Shown: positions 43,590-52,644 of the stretch, in pieces | How the letters are laid out: each line of letters opens with the position of its first letter | Position numbering within the stretch: the first letter of the stretch is position 1 | Assembly (NCBI RefSeq): GCF_026151655.1 | Contig: NZ_JAMQPN010000007.1 | Coordinates: 62,001-126,000, forward strand | Origin: Leptospira soteropolitanensis | GTDB lineage: Bacteria; Spirochaetota; Leptospiria; Leptospirales; Leptospiraceae | Length of the DNA stretch: 64,000 nt | Direction: 5' to 3' | The notes under the pieces: model-generated | Told to the model about the DNA's origin: nothing | Databases searched by the model: none | Seen by the model: only the letters and a program-made list of their open reading frames with translations | Position numbers and translations under genes: made by a program

Positions 43590-45491
43590 ATGCAAACGAA
43601 TCTAGAAGCAAGCGGAATGATAGAATTCTTTAAGGTCTTGCCCAATCTATTTTCCGGTGGGGTATATTTAACAGATCCAAAATCCGGGAAAATTTTATTT
43701 TCGAACGATTTTTTTAAAAACAATTTGGGATGCCACAGATCCAATGAGGATTGTTTGGAATCCGATCTTTTGCAGTGGGTTGCAGAAGAAGATAAGGCCA
43801 ATTTTCGAGAACAATTTCTCTACCCAAACAAACATTTTGAACGAGAGACTATCCAAGGCGATTACCGATTTCGGATGCCGAATGAAATTTTAGTTCGTTG
43901 GTTTCAGTTCGAAAAACGAAAGGTAAACATCCCGAAGATGGATTCCCAACTGCAAATTGTTTTTGTGCGTGATGTGACCAATGAAAAAACAAACGAAATC
44001 AATATTGTAGAACAAATTCAATTTTTTCTGGGGCTCTTTGAAAATGCATCCGTCGGAATGGCATTACAAGACTGGGAAGGTGGCTATTTTCGCATCAATC
44101 CACGGTTTACCGAAATCACTGGATATAGTTTTCAAAATTTAACGGATCTGAACATCAAGCGGATCAAAGGTGAACCTATATCTGAAGAAGAGATGGAATA
44201 TTTTGGTTTTTTTAAAGAAGGAGTAGAAGAGTCCAGATTAACTAGAAAAGATGGTCGCCGAATCAGTGTTTATCGCCGAATTAGTGCTTTTCGTAATTCA
44301 CAAGGAAAACCTGATTTTTATTATGTTTTTTTGGATGATGTTACTGAAAAAAAACAAATCGAGTCCTACCAATTGCATTCGCAAAAAATGGAAACGATTG
44401 GAAGTTTAGCAACCAATATAGCTCATGATTTGAATAACTATCTACAACCAATTCATGTGTTCTCTCAGTTGGGAGAAGAACAAATTAAATTAGGAAAATT
44501 TGAAGAATCAAAAATTTTGGAATATTTGGAAAAAATTAGAATGGGAGCAGATAATGCTCGTTCTATGATTCATAGGATTATTAAATATTCAAAGGTAAAA
44601 GACGAGGATTCCTCTGCAAAAATTGAGATATCATCTGTCATTGAGTCGACCATTCCTCTTGTAAATGCTGGATTACCAAAAAATGTGGAAGCTCAATTTG
44701 ATTTTTACAAATCACCACTTTATACGAAGATAGATGCGGTTCGATTTTCAAAAATTCTCTGTGAATTGACTTCTGGAGGGTTACTTGTTTGGGATGATCG
44801 AAAGAGGGGACTTGTTCGGATACAGACTTCCTCTGCAGATGAATTTAAAGTGTTAGTCTCAATGGAGTTTACAGGCCTTTCTCTTCCTAGTCTCTCCGGT
44901 TTAAATACTCTAGACTTTGTCAATTTTGGTGAGGAAGAGTTTCAGTGGACAGGAATGCACTTAATCAATCGTTACGTGAAAAATTGGGGAGGTGAGTTTT
45001 ATATAGAAAAACCGGAACCAATGACTGTTCTTATCCATATTTATTTACCTTTAGAAGAGGGACAAATTTTACTCGGTGCCAAGAAGACAAACGAAGAAAA
45101 TAAACCAAAAGATGTTTGGTCAGTGATATCGGAAAAAGAAATTTGGATTGTGGAGGATGATGAAGCTGCTAGTGAAGCGATTTGTTTTGTTCTTTCTCAA
45201 AAACAAATTTTTCCCAAAATATTTAGAACCGCAAACTCTGCTTTAGAAAATTTAAAAAACATAGTTCCTGATTTTATATTGTCAGATTATAGAATGAGAG
45301 AGATCAACGGCCTAAGTCTCATTCGTAAAATCAAGAAGGTAAATCCAGACCTTTCAGCGGTTCTTTATACAGGAAATATGGAAGGGTTAGATTCGGAAGA
45401 ATTGGATGCAGAAGGGATATTGGTTCGTTCTAAACCAATATCCGTAGATGAACTCTATGAAACGATTTTGTTATCGTTTGGATTTCTTTGA
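43590..45491 (+). CDS. PAS-histidine kinase-like protein with degenerate ATPase and a receiver domain
   Basis: A 633-residue cytoplasmic protein when started at ATG 43590 (the frame is open to a GTG at 43536 inside the divergent tatA). Two PAS domains (about 10-120 and 145-260) precede HisKA with the phospho-acceptor His in IAHDLNNYLQPI. The ATPase region lacks the N-box Asn (the equivalent stretch reads LTSGGLLVWD), and the DxGxG box is EFTGLSL, so ATP binding is doubtful. A receiver follows (WIVEDDEAASE, acceptor in LSDYRM near 565, SKPIS). It probably works as a scaffold or is phosphorylated by another kinase. Its end overlaps the convergent hydrolase gene by 21 bases. Confidence 0.82.
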   Translation: MQTNLEASGMIEFFKVLPNLFSGGVYLTDPKSGKILFSNDFFKNNLGCHRSNEDCLESDLLQWVAEEDKANFREQFLYPNKHFERETIQGDYRFRMPNEILVRWFQFEKRKVNIPKMDSQLQIVFVRDVTNEKTNEINIVEQIQFFLGLFENASVGMALQDWEGGYFRINPRFTEITGYSFQNLTDLNIKRIKGEPISEEEMEYFGFFKEGVEESRLTRKDGRRISVYRRISAFRNSQGKPDFYYVFLDDVTEKKQIESYQLHSQKMETIGSLATNIAHDLNNYLQPIHVFSQLGEEQIKLGKFEESKILEYLEKIRMGADNARSMIHRIIKYSKVKDEDSSAKIEISSVIESTIPLVNAGLPKNVEAQFDFYKSPLYTKIDAVRFSKILCELTSGGLLVWDDRKRGLVRIQTSSADEFKVLVSMEFTGLSLPSLSGLNTLDFVNFGEEEFQWTGMHLINRYVKNWGGEFYIEKPEPMTVLIHIYLPLEEGQILLGAKKTNEENKPKDVWSVISEKEIWIVEDDEAASEAICFVLSQKQIFPKIFRTANSALENLKNIVPDFILSDYRMREINGLSLIRKIKKVNPDLSAVLYTGNMEGLDSEELDAEGILVRSKPISVDELYETILLSFGFL

Positions 45492-46490
45492 TTTTTTAAC
45501 TTCTTCAGCACCTGTTGTATCTTTGATGAACTGGATGAGTTCTTTTTCAATCAGTTCCTTATCGGATTTTACATATTGAGATAGTAAAACATGTGCCCCA
45601 TTTTCGATTTTTAGAAGTTTGTTTTGGGGATTGTGATTTGGTCCTGATTGAATTTGATCAAAAACATGTAACATTGCAGGAACAGAGGCTACAAAATCAT
45701 GTTCTGTCTCTGATTTATAGTAATACATCAGTAAGGTGGGTGCAGTAATGCGTGGAAAAGGATTGTCTTTATCTACAAATCGTTTTAGTTCCAAAAGATT
45801 TTGGATGGCACCATAATACTGATCTAAATACCAATACTTCGCCGATTCATCTTTTGGGTCGGTTTTGGAAATACGCATTTCTCCTTTGATAGCATTGATA
45901 AAAGACTTCCCCCAGTGAAAACGAAACATATGTGCAGTCGGATCATCAAAATCATAAAATGGAGAAGCAAGGATGAGGGAATCTACAAGTTCCGGATGTT
46001 TTGCTGCTAAATAAGAAGCGATGTTTCCTCCCATACTGGTTCCAATGAGGACAGTCTTTTGTCCGAGTTCTCTTGCATAAACCAAACTATCTTCTGCATC
46101 TTGGAGGTATTTTTGAAAGTTAGTATTTAGGTGGTCTTCCGGATTCGTTCCGTGCCCGGGGAGTCTTAAATAGTAAGTATTGGCACCAAAGTATTCAGAT
46201 AAAAGGTTTGTAACTTCTTCTCCTTCACCACGGCTAGCACCAAATCCATGTATATAAACAATGGCAATGGGAGTTTTTTCTTCCGAAACACGAATCAGAA
46301 GTTCTTCGTTATTTGGTCTTGTATTTTCACTAGCGCTTATCTTCAGTTCGTTTTGGTAGAAGGCATCAAAATTTTCGAATTTTCTAGAGGAATCATAATT
46401 GTATTCGCCAGTAGACCAGTTGTAAGTGGATACTAGGAATGAAGATAGAATGAGAGTGATGGCAATCACCCATTTGAATATTATTCTCAT
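45471..46490 (-). CDS. membrane-anchored alpha/beta hydrolase
   Basis: A 339-residue protein with one N-terminal membrane segment (about 6-20, IAITLILSSFLVSTY), then an alpha/beta-hydrolase fold: oxyanion region YIHGFGASRGEG, nucleophile elbow GTSMGGNIAS, and late catalytic His in NGAHVLLSQY. The elbow and lid resemble monoacylglycerol lipase/carboxylesterase enzymes, so a short-acyl ester substrate is likely. It is divergent from the PCuAC-like gene with only ten bases between the assigned starts. The basic C-terminus (KKSKKSKR) is unusual. Confidence 0.85.
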   Translation of the reverse strand: MRIIFKWVIAITLILSSFLVSTYNWSTGEYNYDSSRKFENFDAFYQNELKISASENTRPNNEELLIRVSEEKTPIAIVYIHGFGASRGEGEEVTNLLSEYFGANTYYLRLPGHGTNPEDHLNTNFQKYLQDAEDSLVYARELGQKTVLIGTSMGGNIASYLAAKHPELVDSLILASPFYDFDDPTAHMFRFHWGKSFINAIKGEMRISKTDPKDESAKYWYLDQYYGAIQNLLELKRFVDKDNPFPRITAPTLLMYYYKSETEHDFVASVPAMLHVFDQIQSGPNHNPQNKLLKIENGAHVLLSQYVKSDKELIEKELIQFIKDTTGAEEVKKSKKSKR

Positions 46491-46500
46491 CGAGGTTCTC

Positions 46501-46935
46501 TTGTTACGAAAGATAAATATTACAAATGCAGGATTTCTGTTTCTAATTCAAGTCAATTTGTTTGTTTTCTGTCACAAACCGACAGAACCCATCCAACTTT
46601 GGATGAAACCTGCGCCAGAAATAGCAAAAACTGCTGCTGTCTATGGAGAAATTAGAAATCCTTTTGGAAAAGACGTAGAGATTCGAAACATCGTAAGTAA
46701 CCACTACAAAACAGTTGAGTTCCACGAATCCTCTTTAGACAACGAAACACAAATTGCCAGGATGCGTAAGTTAGAATATCCTATACTTCTAGAAACAAAT
46801 CAAACAATCCAGCTAATGCGATCTGGTAAACATTTGATGTTATATGAAAAAGGAAATGTCTCTGGGGATTTGACATTAGAATTTCAATTTTCTAACGGGG
46901 AAAGTCGAACAGTGATTGTGGAAGAGAAAAAATGA
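46501..46935 (+). CDS. PCuAC-like copper chaperone lipoprotein
   Basis: A 144-residue protein when started at TTG 46501, where a signal peptide ends in FVFCHK (lipobox Cys). The frame continues upstream but that part overlaps the divergent hydrolase gene. The PCu(A)C domain is clear: AAVYGEIRNP, then the metal-binding pattern H-x12-M with a later KHLMLYE, slightly longer than the usual H(M)x10Mx21HxM spacing. It binds Cu(I) in the periplasm. It overlaps the Sco gene by four bases. Confidence 0.8.
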   Translation: MLRKINITNAGFLFLIQVNLFVFCHKPTEPIQLWMKPAPEIAKTAAVYGEIRNPFGKDVEIRNIVSNHYKTVEFHESSLDNETQIARMRKLEYPILLETNQTIQLMRSGKHLMLYEKGNVSGDLTLEFQFSNGESRTVIVEEKK

Positions 46936-47504
46936 TGAAAAGAAAATTTGTCTTAATGTTGTTAGTTGGATTTGGGTTTTTTGGATGTAGTTCTGGGTTG
47001 GAATTCACTGAACTACCGATTGGTGGAAACATTGAAGCGAAAGATAAATCGGGGCAATTGGTGTCTTTTAAGTCGTTTCAGGAACCAGTTCTATTGGTTT
47101 TTTTTGGATATACGTATTGTCCTGATTTTTGTCCGAATACATTAGCAAAAATTAAAGCTGCGGTGGAACCCCTAACCGAAGAAGAAAAATCAAAATTTAA
47201 GGTGGTTTTTATCTCGGTAGACCCTGTTCGTGATTCACCAGAGACAACCACAAAGTATGTCCAATTTTATTTGCCTCAATCGGTGGGCCTTTCTTTTTCA
47301 GCAGATACGACTAATCAAATTCTAAAACAATACGCTGCCTATGTGCAAAAAACGGAAGATGGTCAAAGTTTTGACCATTCCACTTATATTTATGTATTGG
47401 ATCAAAATCGTAAGACCCGAAAACTAATTAAGTCCACCGATTCTAAAGAAGTAATCACAAAATCCATACTGGCCTTAAGCAGCAATTCCGTTGAGTCGAA
47501 GTAA
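46932..47504 (+). CDS. Sco1/SenC-type copper thiol protein, lipoprotein
   Basis: A 190-residue predicted lipoprotein (FGFFGCSSG, Cys 19) with a thioredoxin-like fold. The copper-binding CxxxC is CPDFC (Cys63, Cys67) and the third ligand His149 is in DHSTYIYVLD. Sco proteins help build the CuA centre of cytochrome oxidase or supply copper. The pairing with PCuAC, the known partner family, supports this role. Its end overlaps the convergent oligopeptidase gene by 30 bases. Confidence 0.92.
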   Translation: MMKRKFVLMLLVGFGFFGCSSGLEFTELPIGGNIEAKDKSGQLVSFKSFQEPVLLVFFGYTYCPDFCPNTLAKIKAAVEPLTEEEKSKFKVVFISVDPVRDSPETTTKYVQFYLPQSVGLSFSADTTNQILKQYAAYVQKTEDGQSFDHSTYIYVLDQNRKTRKLIKSTDSKEVITKSILALSSNSVESK

Positions 47505-49421
47505 AGCATCGATCTCTGGATCTTTTCCGTAAAAATCGCGGAAAAGATCCATTGCATTCCCTGATCCACCTTTTTCTAAGACAGTTTTTCTGAAATGAGC
47601 AGCGTGGTCTAAGTCAAACACTCCTTTATCAACAAACGAATAGTAGGCGTTTGCAGAAAGAAGTTCTGCCCATTTATAGGAATAATATCCTGCGGCATAG
47701 CCACCGGCAAATATATGAGTAAAAGAATTTTGAAATTTATTATAAGCAGGTGGAACCACGACAGAAAATTCTTTTCTAACTTGGTCTAAAATCTCCTGAA
47801 CTCTAAACTCCGTTGGTTTTTCTAGATGGATCAACATATCAAACTTCGCAAATTCGATCTGTCTTACGACTCCCATTGCCGACATAAAATTTTTGGCCTT
47901 TACCATCGTTTCTATATAAGAATTTGGGATTGGATCTTTTGTTTGATAATGTTTTGCAAAAAGTTCTAAGACTTTTGGCTCATAAGCAAAGTTTTCTAAA
48001 AATTGAGAAGGGAATTCTACGGCATCCCACTCCACTCCATTCACTCCACTCACAAAAGCTTCTTTCACGCGGGAGAGAAGGTGGTGAAGGGCATGACCCA
48101 ATTCATGAAAGAGAGTGACAACGTCGCTTGGTCGTAGGAGTGATGGATGTGTTTTGGTTGCTTTAGGAAAACTAGCCACAACGAAGGCAACGGGAAGTTC
48201 TGTTTTTCCTGTTTCATCTTGGAAGTGAGGTTTCCAGTTGTGCATCCATGCCCCTCCTTTTTTTTCTGTTCGGACTTCTAAGTCCAAATACAAACGAGAC
48301 CTGGTTTCTCCATCTACGACTAAGTCATAACAAAGGACAGACGGCTCCCAAACAGGTGTGGTTACTTGTTTGAATTGGATTCCTAAGAGTTTTTCTAAGA
48401 ATAAAAAGGTTCCTTGGATTACCGTTTCTTTCTCAAGATAAGGCCTGTAGATTTCCTCATCATAAGAAAAGGATTCCTTTTTTAATTTTTCAGAGAAATA
48501 GGTAAGATCCCAAGGTTCTAAATCGGTGTGACCGAGTTTTTTCGCAAAATTTTTAATTTCATTTAACTCTTGCAATGCGATTGGTTTTGCTTTTTGTCCC
48601 AAATGATCTAAAAATTCAATTACTTGTTCTGGAGTATCTGCCACTTTTGTAGCCAAACTCAAATGAGCAAAAGTCGGAAAACCAAGGAGTTTTGCTTCCT
48701 TATCTCGAAGTTCCAAAATTTCCTCTATTAATTTTCCGTTTTCTGGTGCCCTTGTACAATAACCATCATAGAGTTTTTTTCTAATTTCTCTGTTTTGACC
48801 ATATGTCATATAAGCAATGTAAGATGGGAATTGTAAGGTAAATTTATATGTACCATCCTCGCATTTGGCCGAGTTTTTGTCGCTTTCTGGAATTCCTTCC
48901 ACATCGGATTCTGAGAGATAAAGAGCAAACGCATTGGTTGCATTTAATACATTTTGTGAAAACTGATTGGATAGGTCAGACAAACGAATTCGAATTTCCT
49001 TTAAGGCATTTTTGGTATCTGCACTGAGACCCACTCCGGACAATCGAAAATCTCTAATTTCATTTTCTAAAACTTTGACCGCTTCAGGGTTTAAGTTTGT
49101 TTCGGAAGATTGAATTTTAAGAAGGGTGGAAAAAATTTCTTCGTTTTGTCCAAGATCCGTATAATACTCACTCAGTTTTGGTAATAACCTGCTATAGATC
49201 GTTTGGCTTTCTTCGTTATTTTTTACAGAATTAAGATGAGAAATTTCTGTAACCAAGTCCCCAAGTTCTGTTTGGATTCGTTGGTAAGGTTTTGCAAAGT
49301 TTTGAAAGGTTGGTTTTTCTATTTGTAATAGAGTTTGAATGAAGTCTTTGTTCGACTCCATTTTTTCTAAAATGGAGGATTCTTTTTTAGGAAGATTTTC
49401 AGATTGAAATTCAGGAAACAT
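47475..49421 (-). CDS. prlC: M3 family oligopeptidase (oligopeptidase A-like)
   Basis: A 648-residue cytoplasmic zinc metallopeptidase. The HExxH motif is in HELGHALHHLLS at about 440, with the downstream Glu in the GVEWDAVEFPSQFLE helix. It degrades short peptides, including cleaved signal peptides. Length and the C-terminal FAGGYAAGYYSYKWAEL signature match OpdA/PrlC; the mitochondrial-like Dcp is the alternative. Confidence 0.92.
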   Translation of the reverse strand: MFPEFQSENLPKKESSILEKMESNKDFIQTLLQIEKPTFQNFAKPYQRIQTELGDLVTEISHLNSVKNNEESQTIYSRLLPKLSEYYTDLGQNEEIFSTLLKIQSSETNLNPEAVKVLENEIRDFRLSGVGLSADTKNALKEIRIRLSDLSNQFSQNVLNATNAFALYLSESDVEGIPESDKNSAKCEDGTYKFTLQFPSYIAYMTYGQNREIRKKLYDGYCTRAPENGKLIEEILELRDKEAKLLGFPTFAHLSLATKVADTPEQVIEFLDHLGQKAKPIALQELNEIKNFAKKLGHTDLEPWDLTYFSEKLKKESFSYDEEIYRPYLEKETVIQGTFLFLEKLLGIQFKQVTTPVWEPSVLCYDLVVDGETRSRLYLDLEVRTEKKGGAWMHNWKPHFQDETGKTELPVAFVVASFPKATKTHPSLLRPSDVVTLFHELGHALHHLLSRVKEAFVSGVNGVEWDAVEFPSQFLENFAYEPKVLELFAKHYQTKDPIPNSYIETMVKAKNFMSAMGVVRQIEFAKFDMLIHLEKPTEFRVQEILDQVRKEFSVVVPPAYNKFQNSFTHIFAGGYAAGYYSYKWAELLSANAYYSFVDKGVFDLDHAAHFRKTVLEKGGSGNAMDLFRDFYGKDPEIDALLRLNGIAA

Positions 49422-49488
49422 AATGGCCTCTATAGTTTTAGACTCGATTTCAAATAGTTCTCTGTCAGTTTGGAAGTAGAGGGAAAGG

Positions 49489-49893
49489 ATGCCACCGGAA
49501 AAAAGTAAAATTGTTTTCTTTGATGGGGTTTGTCATTTGTGTATGGGTTCGGTCCAGTTCCTTTTGAAACACAACCAAAAGGAGAATTTATACTTTTCCG
49601 CGATTGGTTCTGATGTTTTTCATTCTCTCATTCCCGAAAATAGGATTCCCAACCTACCTGATAGTATTCTCTATTGGAGTGCAGGGAAGTTGTACTTAGA
49701 ATCGGATGCTATTTTACAAATAGTCCGTGAGTTAAAGTTTCCCTGGTTTTTGTTTTTTGGCTTCTGGATGGTTCCTCGTATCTTTAGAAACGCGATCTAT
49801 CGGTTTATTGCTAAACATAGATACCAGTGGTTTGGCAAAGCGGATTCCTGTATGGTCCCTTCACCAAACATAAAAAAACGGTTTTTAGATTAA
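49489..49893 (+). CDS. thiol-disulfide oxidoreductase, DCC family (DUF393)
   Basis: A 134-residue protein of the DCC family. The name-giving motif reads FFDGVCHLC (D-x-x-C-x-x-C) near residue 12-18. The rest is a short alpha/beta core with a hydrophobic helix (about 84-103). It probably catalyses a thiol redox step, partner unknown. Its stop overlaps the convergent glycosyltransferase gene by four bases. Confidence 0.85.
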   Translation: MPPEKSKIVFFDGVCHLCMGSVQFLLKHNQKENLYFSAIGSDVFHSLIPENRIPNLPDSILYWSAGKLYLESDAILQIVRELKFPWFLFFGFWMVPRIFRNAIYRFIAKHRYQWFGKADSCMVPSPNIKKRFLD

Positions 49894-51428
49894 TCCTTCT
49901 TCGTTTTGACAAGCCTAAGTGTTAGTTTTTTATTGCGATCATAAGCAAAAATCGAAAATGGTTCCCCTTTTGTTTCCCATTCTAGCCCAAGCCCCTTCCC
50001 AATCAAAAAATCAGATTCAGCGATCAGGAGATAACCCTTTGTTGTTTGGATTTCATCCCAGGTTATTTCTTGAATCGGCCTGTGGTAATAATAAGCAAAA
50101 CTGGGGATTCCCTGATTGCCAAAAGAATGTAAGGTTTCCTCTGGAGGAACCAATGTTCTGATGATATCTGCTACCTTCTTTGTATCCATTCGTAGTTCAG
50201 AAAATTTCGGAAGAATTACAAAAGACAAAATAGCAATCATAATCAAAGAAACTGTCAGATACAACCTGTACATATAGATTTGGTTATGTTTTCTTGAAAG
50301 TTGGTCACCGAGTATGATCGCAAGGATAGGATAAGCAGATAGAGGATAAGAAGGAAGTTTACTTGCCAAACATTCATAAAAAAACCAAGAAAACCCCAGT
50401 CCCATGAGTAAAAATCGTTTCGGAGTAAAATTTGAATCAATTCCTTCCCAATTCCAAGGCAATAGATTTTTAAAGAGTTTTAAGCCTTCTGTTTTTAAAT
50501 ACGCAATCAATTTCCATCCATATTCATTTAAAAAAGAAAGATAAATTCTAGTCCAAGGGAAAAGTGTTATCGCAAATAACATGAGATAGGTGCCTGGAGG
50601 ACCAGATTGTCCAAATACGGGATCGGTCGCTCTTCGAAAGATGTACCAATCCAACATCCATCGGATGAGAACACCATTGTCTTTTTGCCAAGAAAAATAT
50701 CCCCAAAGAAGAAGAGGGAGTAATGAAACAGGTAACCATAAAAAAGGCCTCAGTTTCCACATCTTAGAACGGATTTGGTTGATACTCAAAAGAAGGACAC
50801 AGGTCCCACCAAGAAAAATCAGAACAGGAGGTCCTTTTACAAGAAGTCCCAAACTCACAGAAAGCCAAAACAAAAATACAAATATTTTTTTATAGGAAAT
50901 GATCCAGTGGTATAGAGATACAAAACCTAACATACTAAAGAAAACTAAAAGGGAATCTACTAAAGCAATTTTCCCGTTCAGAGGAAAATACAATGAAAAA
51001 CTTAAGATGCTAAAAGCATATAATGCGGTTCTTTGTCCGTATATAATATGTGCAAGGTGGTATGTTAACAAACTTGTCCCCAAAATACAAATCGCTGGAA
51101 ACAAACGTAACACCCATTCTGTAGGACCAAATATTTTAAAAAGAAAAGAGGTAATCCAGAAATGGAGAGGTGGTTTTCTATGTGGAGTAGAGTAAGGGAA
51201 GTCCATTGAGAGAAAGTCTCCTTTTTCCATCATGGATCTCGAAAAACCAGCATAAGCAGCTTCGTCTTGGTCGACCAAGGGAGAGGAATTCCCATAAAAT
51301 AAAAAAACTACCAATACACAAAGTAGAATGAGGAAGGTGCGGTGGACTGAAAAGAATTTCACAGTCTCACGAGAGAAAAACCTATCAGGTTTGTCAAAGC
51401 AGAAATGAATTCTCACTTTTGTATTCAT
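49890..51428 (-). CDS. ArnT/PMT-like membrane glycosyltransferase
   Basis: A 512-residue integral membrane protein with about 12 helices. The first loop after helix 1 has DQDEAAYAGFSRSMMEKGDF, the Asp-Glu pair of GT-C fold enzymes such as ArnT, and the HRKPPLHFWI segment that follows. Such enzymes transfer a sugar from polyprenyl phosphate to lipid A, protein or glycolipid. The acceptor here is unknown. It is divergent from the membrane PHP protein gene. Confidence 0.85.
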   Translation of the reverse strand: MNTKVRIHFCFDKPDRFFSRETVKFFSVHRTFLILLCVLVVFLFYGNSSPLVDQDEAAYAGFSRSMMEKGDFLSMDFPYSTPHRKPPLHFWITSFLFKIFGPTEWVLRLFPAICILGTSLLTYHLAHIIYGQRTALYAFSILSFSLYFPLNGKIALVDSLLVFFSMLGFVSLYHWIISYKKIFVFLFWLSVSLGLLVKGPPVLIFLGGTCVLLLSINQIRSKMWKLRPFLWLPVSLLPLLLWGYFSWQKDNGVLIRWMLDWYIFRRATDPVFGQSGPPGTYLMLFAITLFPWTRIYLSFLNEYGWKLIAYLKTEGLKLFKNLLPWNWEGIDSNFTPKRFLLMGLGFSWFFYECLASKLPSYPLSAYPILAIILGDQLSRKHNQIYMYRLYLTVSLIMIAILSFVILPKFSELRMDTKKVADIIRTLVPPEETLHSFGNQGIPSFAYYYHRPIQEITWDEIQTTKGYLLIAESDFLIGKGLGLEWETKGEPFSIFAYDRNKKLTLRLVKTKKD

Positions 51429-51480
51429 TTTGTAACAAAACTGGAATCAAATTGGAAAAAAAGATATGTAGACTTTTTTT

Positions 51481-52629
51481 ATGCTCTTCAATGTTCCAGG
51501 ATCCATTGCTTATGCAGATCATCAAACAGCAGTGCGGCCTTCTCTCTGGAAGTATAGATACGTTCTTATTTTGTTATCTTTACTGGGAATATTGATTTGC
51601 TATCAACTAGCGGTTGTTTTACTCCTTAGGAAGTCGATTGTTTTGTCAGCATCCTCCTTTCAAGGTTCAAAAATTATAAATCCTTACCAAAATTGGAATG
51701 GGGAAGGTCAGGAAAAAATATCCCTACATACCCATTCCAATGAAGTATGGTTTACCCCAGAAAGGCATACTGTAAACGAAATCCATTCCGAATACAAAAG
51801 AGAAGGTTTTGCCAATGTTGCCATCACGGATTATGGACAAGTTTCAGAGTTAGAAAACTCAGACTACATTCGCGGAATGGAGTGGGGGCAAAATTTAAAA
51901 AAACGTCACCTTCTTGCCATTGGGATTAAAAAGTCCTTTTATGATTATTTTCCTATTTATGCGAGTCGCGAAAACCTAAGTTGGGTGATGGATCGTATGA
52001 AAAAGTTAGGTGGATATGTAATTGTTTCTCATCCTAAACTTTTTGATTCATTTTCCAGAGATGAACTTATGGCAATTGATGGATTTCATGCAGTGGAAGT
52101 GTATTCACCGTTTGGCGATGATCCAAAAGTATTGGATTCACTTCTGGGACAGGGACGAAACGTACATTGTATGGCAAGTGATGATCTCCATTATTTTCCA
52201 GAAACCTCAATCAAAAAGTTTGACCAACCTTTTTGGAAAGATTTGATTCAAACTTTAGGAAACCAACGGTCAAGAAAGGGCGAGAGTTTTTTACGATATA
52301 TTGTTACTGCAGAAGGTATCAAAGACCAATCTTCGGTGCTCACTGCACTCAATTTGGGATCTTTTTATTGTGTGAAAAAATTCTTCCAAGGTGCTGAAGA
52401 CCCGAAGGTTCCTAAAGTGACAGTCACAAAAGACAATACCATCCAATTGAATTCAAAAGAAAGATATTTGGAGATTCGTTTTATTGGTCAAAGAGGGGAA
52501 GTGTTACAGGTGAACCCTGACACAAACAAAGCTGAATATTCTTTTCAAGAGAAAGATGCTTATGTGCGGTTGGAGATGATTTCTCTTACGGGTTCCATCC
52601 TCTCCAACGCCATTTACAGAAGTAATTAA
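51481..52629 (+). CDS. membrane-anchored PHP-domain protein
   Basis: A 382-residue protein. One membrane helix (about 28-52, YVLILLSLLGILICYQLAVVL) is followed by a PHP-like fold: KISLHTHSNEVWFTPERHT (metal His pair), ANVAITDYGQVSELE, IVSHPKLFD and MASDDLHYF. PHP domains are metal-dependent phosphoesterases. The metal residues are largely present, so a phosphoesterase activity is plausible. The topology would place it on the periplasmic side, which is unusual for PHP enzymes. Substrate unknown. Confidence 0.75.
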   Translation: MLFNVPGSIAYADHQTAVRPSLWKYRYVLILLSLLGILICYQLAVVLLLRKSIVLSASSFQGSKIINPYQNWNGEGQEKISLHTHSNEVWFTPERHTVNEIHSEYKREGFANVAITDYGQVSELENSDYIRGMEWGQNLKKRHLLAIGIKKSFYDYFPIYASRENLSWVMDRMKKLGGYVIVSHPKLFDSFSRDELMAIDGFHAVEVYSPFGDDPKVLDSLLGQGRNVHCMASDDLHYFPETSIKKFDQPFWKDLIQTLGNQRSRKGESFLRYIVTAEGIKDQSSVLTALNLGSFYCVKKFFQGAEDPKVPKVTVTKDNTIQLNSKERYLEIRFIGQRGEVLQVNPDTNKAEYSFQEKDAYVRLEMISLTGSILSNAIYRSN

Positions 52630-52644
52630 TTTAAATTTTTATCC

